This document shows positions 16,854 to 24,042 of a stretch of DNA of 64,000 nt, piece after piece. Each line of letters starts with the position of its first letter. Within the stretch, counting starts at the first letter, position 1. Source of the stretch: JBHJGO01 sp050331715 (GTDB taxonomy: Bacteria; Cyanobacteriota; Cyanobacteriia; Cyanobacteriales; Microcoleaceae); the NCBI GenBank assembly GCA_050331715.1, contig JBHJGO010000027.1, positions 1 through 64,000 of the forward strand, written 5' to 3'. The position numbers and the translations under genes are program-made. The notes below the pieces were generated by a model, which saw only the letters and a list, made by a program, of their open reading frames with translations, was not told the origin of the DNA and ran no database searches.

Positions 16854-18552
16854 CGTTGAAGAGAACCTCCAGGGAAAGCATGGTTTGGTCGTCGTCATGA
16901 ATTGGGTTTTGTTCTCGGATATCCGCTAAGAGATTTTCAAGGTCAAAGGTGTCTTGTTGGTGACACAGAAACCGCCAAAGTCCCTGTTGATAGAGCATCC
17001 TATAGGTTGGAGTTCCATCAGAGGAATCGGTTTGTTTGACGCTGGCCTCGGTAATTCCGTCACTGGTCAGTAAAAAGATATCCCCAGGGGACAGGGTAAT
17101 TTCTCCGCCCTGACCTCGCCAGTTGGGTAAAATACCGAGCGGAATTCCCCTCGTTTTTAGATAGTCAGGTTCCATATCTTGTTCGTCGCCAGCAATAACA
17201 CTTTTTTGCAGATCCAGACGCGACCAAACCATAGGATAAACGTGACCTGCATTTGTATAGGCAAGTTGATGGGTAGAAGGAGTGTAACGAGCCAAGACCA
17301 TGGTGATAAAGTGATTGTTACTAATTAAATCATCGGATAGCAGCCGATTGAGATTTTGCATCACTTGCTCCGGTTCTGGAGAGACTTCCAGGGAAAGCTC
17401 CCGTCGAATCACAGAAATCGTACTGGCCATAAACAGAGCCGCTGGAACACCTTTGCCAGACACATCCCCCAGCGCCACCCAGATATCCCCTTGGGCATGG
17501 ATGTAAACTTCAAAAAAGTCACCACCCACTTCCCTGGCTGGATAACAACAGGCCTGGATGTTAACGGTATCCAGGTCAGGCCAGCTTTGCCGCAGCAGAT
17601 TGGTTTGGATTTGTCGAGCCACCTGCAACTCATTTTGCATCTGTTCCGCCAGGGCCACCGTTCGTTGATGCAGCTTTGCCTGGGAAAGGGCCAGGGATGC
17701 CTGTTCAGCCACTGCTTCCAAGAGTTGAATTTCTGCCTCGGTTAAAGCTCCAGTTTCTCCCTCACGAAAGACCAGTAAAATTGCCAGGAGTTCAAGCTGA
17801 TAGGTTAGGGGAACAGCAACATATCGATGTTGACCTTGCTCTGGGTCTGAAATAACCTGAGTTTTGCGCTCTTCTAAAACCGGATTAATCAACCCGAATA
17901 GGTGGTTGCACTTGTCGAACCAAGCGGAGTGATTAGCTGCGATCGCCGTATAGAGAAAAGTTTCCGCTGTTCGCATACCATCTTCAATGGTGTAGATGCA
18001 GCACCCCGTTGCCTCAAAAGCCTCCCCCAGCGTCTGAACGAAAGTTTGCAACATGCTGAAGTAATCAAGGGACTCCCGCAGGGCAATCACAACATCGTTA
18101 TACAGGGACTCTCGTCTTAGGGCGCGTCGTAGAGCTTCAGTTCGTTGCTTCGAGAATTCGTACGTCTCACACGCTTGCTCAACAATAATCTTAAGCTCCC
18201 TGGGATTCCAGGGCTTTGTAATATATTTGAAGACTTTCCCTGAGTTGATCGCTCCAACCAGATCCTCAACGTCCGTATATCCTGTCAGCAAGATCCGAAT
18301 CGTGTCCGGAAACCGTTCAACAGTTTGTCCCAAAAATTCCGTTCCATTCATTTCTGGCATGCGCTGATCGGAAATGATTACAGCCATCTCGCCAGCTTCA
18401 TCCAGAATTTCCAGGGCATCGACCGCATTGGTTGCCTTGTAAACCTGAAAGTCCCGTCGAAAGGTACGAAAGAGTAAATCCAGGTTATCAGGTTCATCGT
18501 CGATAATCATGAGTTTGAGCTGAGAGCCCTCATCTGGATTCAAATCATCCAT
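16843..18552 (-). CDS. response regulator with GAF and PP2C/SpoIIE phosphatase domains
   Basis: A 569-residue signalling protein. The N-terminal receiver domain (residues ~12-135) has the acidic pair D18-D19, phospho-acceptor D62 in SDQRMPEMNG, and the ITKPW block with the conserved Lys. A GAF-like domain (about 155-300) follows, then a coiled coil (QRTVALAEQMQNELQVARQIQTNLL), then a SpoIIE-type PP2C domain (EVGGDFFEVY, ALGDVSGKGVPAALFMA, LLTSDGITEA) with the metal-binding Asp residues. It likely dephosphorylates an anti-sigma antagonist in response to a two-component signal, opposite the RsbW-like kinase encoded downstream. The cognate histidine kinase is not in the window. Confidence 0.93.
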   Translation of the reverse strand: MDDLNPDEGSQLKLMIIDDEPDNLDLLFRTFRRDFQVYKATNAVDALEILDEAGEMAVIISDQRMPEMNGTEFLGQTVERFPDTIRILLTGYTDVEDLVGAINSGKVFKYITKPWNPRELKIIVEQACETYEFSKQRTEALRRALRRESLYNDVVIALRESLDYFSMLQTFVQTLGEAFEATGCCIYTIEDGMRTAETFLYTAIAANHSAWFDKCNHLFGLINPVLEERKTQVISDPEQGQHRYVAVPLTYQLELLAILLVFREGETGALTEAEIQLLEAVAEQASLALSQAKLHQRTVALAEQMQNELQVARQIQTNLLRQSWPDLDTVNIQACCYPAREVGGDFFEVYIHAQGDIWVALGDVSGKGVPAALFMASTISVIRRELSLEVSPEPEQVMQNLNRLLSDDLISNNHFITMVLARYTPSTHQLAYTNAGHVYPMVWSRLDLQKSVIAGDEQDMEPDYLKTRGIPLGILPNWRGQGGEITLSPGDIFLLTSDGITEASVKQTDSSDGTPTYRMLYQQGLWRFLCHQQDTFDLENLLADIREQNPIHDDDQTMLSLEVLFNDEN

Positions 18553-18694
18553 TGATTAGTTCTGCGATCCGACATCACACTAATTTAACAGCAATCAAAT
18601 ACCTGACCATTGAACCAGGCAACTATACACGGCTTCGAGTCACCAACTCACTCACACCGCACCCCTTTTATTTTCCAGGCAATCGGCCAAATCA

Positions 18695-19603
18695 TCAAGT
18701 TATGTTACCGACTTCATGGTCAAGACGTTCAGCAATTCGTAACTTAGCAGAGCGGGCTCTGGGATTTTGATCAATTTCTTCAGATTGAGGTTGGATGGGC
18801 TTTTTAGTAATGATCTTAAGGCTCTCAGTTTGACGAAAGGCGTGCTTGACCCGCCGATCCTCCAGGCTGTGAAAGCTGATCACCCCAATCCTACCCGCCG
18901 GTTTTAACCACTTGGGAGCAAGCTGCAAGAACTTCTCAAGTACCACAAGTTCCTGATTCACAACAATTCTCAGGGCTTGAAAGACTCGTGTAGCGGGATG
19001 AATTCGACCGTATCGGTACTTGGGGGGGACAGATTGGGAGATGGCAGCGGCCAAATCCGTTGTGGTTTCAAAGGGGCGCTTGCCCACAACTTGTCGAGCA
19101 ATCCGGCGCGACAGTCGCTCCTCACCGTATTGATAGAACAGATCGGCCAGTTCAACTTCGTCCCAGGTATTGATAATCTCAGCCGCCGTGAGAGATTGTT
19201 GCTGGTTCATTCGCATGTCCAAGCTGGCCGTTTGGCGAAAACTAAAGCCCCGTTCCGGGGTGTCTAATTGATTGGAATTGATCCCAAGATCAGCAATAAT
19301 GCCGTCAAATTCTTGAGTTCCGGGTTCATAGTCGCAAAAGTTGCCCTGCCAAAATTGAATCCGCTCTAACAGGCTCGGATCAGTTGCCTGTAATTTTGTC
19401 TGGGCAGCGGCAAGGGCCTGAGAATCCTGGTCAATTGCCGTGACGCGTACTTCGGGAGAGGACTGCAGAAAGAGACAACTATGACCACCTCCCCCAACGG
19501 TTGCAACCAAGTATTCTCCGTGGGGCTGGAGATTTAATCCGCTCATCAACTCGCGACTGAGAACGGGAATATGAAATACCGAAGCGGTAGAAGGGTCAGA
19601 CAT
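18695..19603 (-). CDS. rsmH: 16S rRNA (cytosine(1402)-N4)-methyltransferase
   Basis: A 302-residue SAM-dependent methyltransferase that modifies C1402 in the 16S rRNA decoding centre. Family blocks are HIPVLSRELM at the N-terminus, the SAM-binding VGGGGHS, DGIIADLGINSNQLD, RGFSFR, LDMRMNQ, KYRYGRIHPATRVFQALRI and VISFHSLEDRRVKHAF. The length is normal. In many bacteria it sits in the dcw cluster; here it stands outside, as is common in cyanobacteria. It lies 91 bp downstream of the Uma2 gene on the same strand. Confidence 0.97.
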   Translation of the reverse strand: MSDPSTASVFHIPVLSRELMSGLNLQPHGEYLVATVGGGGHSCLFLQSSPEVRVTAIDQDSQALAAAQTKLQATDPSLLERIQFWQGNFCDYEPGTQEFDGIIADLGINSNQLDTPERGFSFRQTASLDMRMNQQQSLTAAEIINTWDEVELADLFYQYGEERLSRRIARQVVGKRPFETTTDLAAAISQSVPPKYRYGRIHPATRVFQALRIVVNQELVVLEKFLQLAPKWLKPAGRIGVISFHSLEDRRVKHAFRQTESLKIITKKPIQPQSEEIDQNPRARSAKLRIAERLDHEVGNIT

Positions 19604-19694
19604 GGAATTAGAGGGTTCGCACCGTCAATGATCATCGTTACACAAACCGGAGTGGTCGTATCATTTAGCTCTGGTTCCTGTCCAGAAACTACAG

Positions 19695-20405
19695 CTAAGT
19701 TTTCGATGTTTTAAGTCCCAGCTGCTTCAACTTTTCTGCTAACACTGCTTGATCAGAGGCGGCAGCAGGTTGGTTCTCGTCGGAAGGTTCTGGTGAAGAA
19801 ACCAAACCCAGAACTGAGTTCGATACCGGCACAATCCAACTTTCCTCTGCGTTGTACCAGCGCAGCCAGGTACGGTTAATCTCCTGATAGGAACCCTGCC
19901 ATAGTCCCAATCCTAGCTCTAGTTCTGGAATCCAGATCCGCTGATCTTGAATCACTGAATTTTTATATTCCTCTCCTGTGAGTTGAAAAACATCCAATCG
20001 ACTTGTCTCACCCTCAAACACAATATAGTAGGGGATTTTCAAAATGCGCTCGTAAACGTCCCACTTGGTTGGTGTGTGCCCTGAACCTGGAACGGTTTTA
20101 CCCAGATCCTCGCTGTAGGTTTCCGAATCCAGCAATTCCACCACCAGCAAAGGATTAACAGATTCCTGCCAGGGGAGAAACGAATGCCACCAATGACCCA
20201 AGGGTAAAGGTTTGACTCCAAGCACCACAAACCAATCCGGCTGTTTGTAGGCTTCCGGTTGTTTAGGATCGAAATAAAGCTTAGTTATGTTGGTAAACAG
20301 AAGCTCTGGCAAAGAATCGTCAGGAGGTTGGAAGGTGTCGCTGAGATAACGACATTGCAACTGATGGAAGGAGGGTTCTGAAGCATGGGGGGTTAGGTTT
20401 GACAT
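19695..20405 (-). CDS. Uma2-family (DUF820) restriction-endonuclease-fold protein
   Basis: A 236-residue PD-(D/E)XK-fold protein of the large cyanobacterial Uma2 family. Core blocks are QPDWFVVLGV, NPLLVVELLDSET with the active-site Glu, a Lys in SEDLGKT, and PYYIVFEGE, followed by WIPELELGLGLW and WLRWYNAEE. Uma2 genes occur in many copies in cyanobacteria and their function is unresolved. This one starts only 12 bp after the exonuclease-ATPase fusion on the same strand, so the two may form a unit. A second, similarly built copy lies at 28130-28873. Confidence 0.88.
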   Translation of the reverse strand: MSNLTPHASEPSFHQLQCRYLSDTFQPPDDSLPELLFTNITKLYFDPKQPEAYKQPDWFVVLGVKPLPLGHWWHSFLPWQESVNPLLVVELLDSETYSEDLGKTVPGSGHTPTKWDVYERILKIPYYIVFEGETSRLDVFQLTGEEYKNSVIQDQRIWIPELELGLGLWQGSYQEINRTWLRWYNAEESWIVPVSNSVLGLVSSPEPSDENQPAAASDQAVLAEKLKQLGLKTSKT

Positions 20406-20417
20406 AGATCTTGGCCA

Positions 20418-22898
20418 TTAATTCAAGGTTAATAAAGTTAGGTTTTGAAATAACCAATACTCACGATAGTTGAGCAGGAAGAAGTTCAGCGCTTCCGTTA
20501 GGTTTACTTCCAGATCTCGGTTCTGAATATCTACAATCGTTTGATAGATGGTTTCAAACAATACCCGTTGCTCCTGATCCAGAAAGATGAATTGACCATT
20601 AGCAGCATTTCTAAAACTCTCTAGGAGTTCAGCACTTTTTTTAGAACTGACTAAACCTTCTCTCGCATCTCGGCACAAATTGAACTGAATATCAGAATTT
20701 TCTCTGGTCAGCTCTGCAAAGTTTCTCATGCGATGGAAGAACTTATTTCCGCCTTGATGCAAGAAAGCAACAACGAACTGATGAGTTGCAGTCTGGATCA
20801 AAAGATGTTCAGGAAGAACTCGCTTTTTCAGTTGCATCGTATCCAACTCTAGGGGTGACACGATGGACTTAAAGGACTCCAGAATAGTTGTTAATTTACC
20901 CAAATCGTCACTCTCGGTAATCACCTGGGGCTGACTGTAGCCAGTGATCAATTGCGGCTGTTGATGTTGCACATACTCCCGCAGTTGACGTTGGGCTGGG
21001 GATTCATGGCTGATCGCTTCTGAAGTTGTGCCAGGGGAGGTGGTGAGAATACTTAACTGCTGGGTGAGTTGATCAATCACCTGTTTCATCTGACCGACAT
21101 CAGAAGTCAATTGTTGTACCTTTTGTTCCATCTCAGGGGAGGAATGATTGAAATTTTCTATGGAGACTTGCGGTGGTTGAGAACGATTTTCTGGAGAGGA
21201 TTTAGCAGAATTCTCTGAAGCAGAGAGGGTTAATTTATTGGGCATAGCAATACCGTCAATGTGGTAGCGATAGTAATCCGCAGCGGTGTTTAATATCGAA
21301 CGAATCGAATTCTGTTGCAGAATCTTCTGAATTTCAGAGTCTTCAAACAATTCTTCTACAGAAACATTGAAGGGTTGTAACTTCAAATCCAGCAATCGAA
21401 TCAAATCCTGATCCGCAGGCTTATTAAGGAAAATTTGAGATTGAGACACCCGATCTACAATCGAACCATCAAAAATCTGTTGAAACTGTTCCCAGCGATC
21501 TGGAAATAGATTAAGGATAATTAAACTATTGGGAACATGGGTGAAAATTTCCTTGACAGCTTCACCAAAGCTGCGAAGTAGCCGCTCATTATGACTCAGC
21601 CCCAACCCTTCCAACTGGTCAAAGATAACAATCAGGGGTTCATCCAATAGGGAAAGTTTACTTAAAACTTCCAGGGCAGACAGGGAAATCTCCTCTTGAT
21701 TCGTATCCCCCCAACTTTCTAACCCAACTTTATCCAAATCATTTTGAGGTAAATCCTTCAGGGCTAACCATTGGGTGATCACTTGACGGCGATTGAAATC
21801 GGTGTAGCCACAAAACCGAATAATTCCCTGCAAAATCTGAGGGGCATAACCTGCAGAGGAAAAGGTTCGTAGCCACCAATCATACACTCGCTTTTCAATA
21901 TGTTGCCAGTATTCCCGCTTGGTCTTCGTCTCTTCCTGTCCCAGCTCCGTAAATAAGTTGAGATTTCCATCTCGAATCACCTGGAGAATTTTCTCGTCCT
22001 TTTGAATTTTTGGTGTCGAATAGGTCTCCGTATCTTTGATGATTTCTGCAAAACTGTTGGCCAGTAAATGTTCGAGTTGGGTGCGATCGCTGCCCGGCAC
22101 ATTCTGAATCAGAGACTCCAGGATTCGACTATAGGTGTGAAACAGAACCGCATCAGGATTATTCGGCTGACGGATGAAAAGCAGCCGATTGGTGCGGAGT
22201 AAATCCTTCGCCAAGCGCATCATCAAATGGGTTTTTCCAGAACCGGGTTCTCCGATTACCACTGCACCCCGACTCTGATGATTTTGATCCCGCTTGATAT
22301 CGACTAAACAGGATTTCAACCGCTCGAATTCATCTTCAAAAATTGCTCGAAAATCGATATGTTCCTGGAAGGGTGTGTCAACCCGACTAGAGCCAAAGGG
22401 GTTGGGGTATTGTTTGAGTCGATTTCTGAGCAGTTCGTTGATCATGCGCCGATAGAGTTGAAAAGTAAAGAGAGCATCATATTTGGCTCGATGAATCCCG
22501 GTTAAGTTTTGATCATTTCGCTTTAAATTCAAAGGATGGCTGAGGCTATCCAGGGAATGTTGATCAAATTGTGGCAGATAGCGCTGAGCTAGCTCAAAGC
22601 TGCACTCAAATTGTAAGGGTGGAATTGGCAGATCAACTGCCCGAAAGGTATTCCTCAGAATCTCAATATCCTGGCGGGCGTAGTGACAAATAATGGTTTT
22701 ATTTTGAGCAAATTTGACGAAGTTTTGGATGATTGTTTCTAAGGGTTGAGTTTGAGGATAGACCTCTGCCCCCGGAACCTCACTGTCTGCCCAGGCTTCA
22801 TAGATTAAGTTTCCCTGATGATCCACAATCGCAATTTCTCGCAGCAGGGGCTGACCTTCGGTATCGATCACGATGAAGTCGGTGGGGGCGGCAGTCAT
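20418..22898 (-). CDS. DEDDh exonuclease-P-loop ATPase fusion protein
   Basis: An 826-residue multidomain protein. Residues 5-155 are a DnaQ-type 3'-5' exonuclease: DxE in IVIDTEG (D12, E14), a second Asp in YARQDIEIL (D77), and H136/D141 in HRAKYDA, i.e. the DEDDh pattern. Residues 190-550 form a STAND/AAA-like ATPase with Walker A GEPGSGKT (216-223) and Walker B LIVIFDQLE (D427). A Ser/Pro linker and coiled coil (about 590-640, MEQKVQQLTSDVGQMKQVIDQL) lead to an unrecognised C-terminal region. The plan resembles prokaryotic defence or signal-transducing NTPases with a nuclease effector. Its partner may be the adjoining Uma2 gene. Function is inferred, not known. Confidence 0.8.
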   Translation of the reverse strand: MTAAPTDFIVIDTEGQPLLREIAIVDHQGNLIYEAWADSEVPGAEVYPQTQPLETIIQNFVKFAQNKTIICHYARQDIEILRNTFRAVDLPIPPLQFECSFELAQRYLPQFDQHSLDSLSHPLNLKRNDQNLTGIHRAKYDALFTFQLYRRMINELLRNRLKQYPNPFGSSRVDTPFQEHIDFRAIFEDEFERLKSCLVDIKRDQNHQSRGAVVIGEPGSGKTHLMMRLAKDLLRTNRLLFIRQPNNPDAVLFHTYSRILESLIQNVPGSDRTQLEHLLANSFAEIIKDTETYSTPKIQKDEKILQVIRDGNLNLFTELGQEETKTKREYWQHIEKRVYDWWLRTFSSAGYAPQILQGIIRFCGYTDFNRRQVITQWLALKDLPQNDLDKVGLESWGDTNQEEISLSALEVLSKLSLLDEPLIVIFDQLEGLGLSHNERLLRSFGEAVKEIFTHVPNSLIILNLFPDRWEQFQQIFDGSIVDRVSQSQIFLNKPADQDLIRLLDLKLQPFNVSVEELFEDSEIQKILQQNSIRSILNTAADYYRYHIDGIAMPNKLTLSASENSAKSSPENRSQPPQVSIENFNHSSPEMEQKVQQLTSDVGQMKQVIDQLTQQLSILTTSPGTTSEAISHESPAQRQLREYVQHQQPQLITGYSQPQVITESDDLGKLTTILESFKSIVSPLELDTMQLKKRVLPEHLLIQTATHQFVVAFLHQGGNKFFHRMRNFAELTRENSDIQFNLCRDAREGLVSSKKSAELLESFRNAANGQFIFLDQEQRVLFETIYQTIVDIQNRDLEVNLTEALNFFLLNYREYWLFQNLTLLTLN

Positions 22899-23219
22899 AG
22901 GGGGCTGGAGAAGGGTTTTACTTACCTATTCCAATAGCACAAGAATCTAGAAACCCCACCAAATCTTTTGTGAATCTTCAGATTAATAGCGCTACATTAG
23001 GAAATATCACAAGCTCAAGATTGCGACATCAGCAGAGAAGATGGAGCTTTAGCAATGCAAGCCACCGCAAGACTTACTTGGACAGGGGACTTTGCGGTTT
23101 GACTCGCTGGATCTGGAATTGGCTACTGAGGAGTTTTTCTAGGGCTATCCTATGCCTTAATTTTGGGTTTGGACGATTCGGTAAAACATATTCATTACAA
23201 GGAAGAGTTGGCTGCTTGA
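22899..23219. other. gene-free region between exonuclease-ATPase and MarR genes
   Basis: About 320 bases lie between the start of the exonuclease-ATPase gene and the stop of the MarR-type gene. The 5' flank of the exonuclease gene should hold its promoter, but no clear -35/-10 pair stands out. A plus-strand reading frame crossing this region has no recognisable features and overlaps the MarR gene, so I do not treat it as a gene. Confidence 0.4.
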
Positions 23220-23828
23220 TTATGATTTGGCTGCAACGTGATCAGGACAATCGATTTGAAGATTGCGATCGCCAAACGCTGCATCGACAAAAGCGCAATG
23301 ATGGGGTTGATCCGATTCAGGATAGGCATTGGGTTGGAAAAACTGGCAATTGACACACATTTGAGCCACCGAAACCTGTCCCTTCTCCTGAAATTTACGA
23401 ATAATTTTGATCAGCCCTCGCAGAAAGACCTCCTGTTCGAGTTCTGACAGATCATTAATGCCATCCATCAGAAAATCTGGCCAATCAGCCACCTGTTCGG
23501 CCACCTGCTTACCCTTGGACGTCATCAGGATCGCAATGGCTCGACCGTCATCCGGTGCTTTCGTCTTGTGAACTAGCTCCTTTTCCACCAAAGACTTGAC
23601 CGCATCACTGGCAGTGGCAGCAGTCACCTCAAGTTCCTCAGCCACCCTGGACAGTCGCATTCCGGATGCGCCCTTTGCTCGCAAAATCGATAAAATTTGT
23701 CCTTGGGTTGGTGTGAGGCCCTGTCGCCCGGTATCTTGCCAGGATTGGCTTTTGAGTACCAGACCAATTTTGCTGAGTCCGACTGCAATCCGATGCTCCA
23801 GAGAATCCTGTGGTGGGGTACTGATCAA
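23220..23828 (-). CDS. MarR-family regulator with C-terminal Cys/His-rich domain
   Basis: A 202-residue transcription regulator. Residues 1-140 are a MarR winged helix: TPTQGQILSIL, LSRVAEELEVTAATASDAVKSLVEKELV (recognition helix) and the wing KAPDDGRAIAILMT. The extra C-terminal 55 residues hold CVNCQFF, HHCAFVD and DCPDH, a C-x2-C...H-H-C...C pattern suited to binding a metal or Fe-S cluster. This suggests a redox- or metal-responsive MarR protein. Its targets are unknown; it is divergent from the TPR gene, with about 214 bp between them. Confidence 0.88.
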   Translation of the reverse strand: MISTPPQDSLEHRIAVGLSKIGLVLKSQSWQDTGRQGLTPTQGQILSILRAKGASGMRLSRVAEELEVTAATASDAVKSLVEKELVHKTKAPDDGRAIAILMTSKGKQVAEQVADWPDFLMDGINDLSELEQEVFLRGLIKIIRKFQEKGQVSVAQMCVNCQFFQPNAYPESDQPHHCAFVDAAFGDRNLQIDCPDHVAAKS

Positions 23829-24042
23829 AGAAACGAGTCCCTATTTTGTCCGTAACTTGAATTCTACCAAACTCGATACAGCGATTTTCAATCGTATAAG
23901 GAGATTTGAGGGATAGCAGCACAGCCGCCGTACCAACACAACAGTCGTGGAAACCTTGCGAAGGATTCTGCAAACCTGTTAACGGAAGCAATTACAATGG
24001 AACCATTCCAGATTCATTGCCTTATCCATCCCTAGTCTAGCC

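Noticed and set aside
22970..23353. 127-codon plus-strand frame between the exonuclease and MarR genes
   Set aside because: It overlaps the MarR C-terminal domain and has an Arg/Trp-rich, non-protein-like composition.
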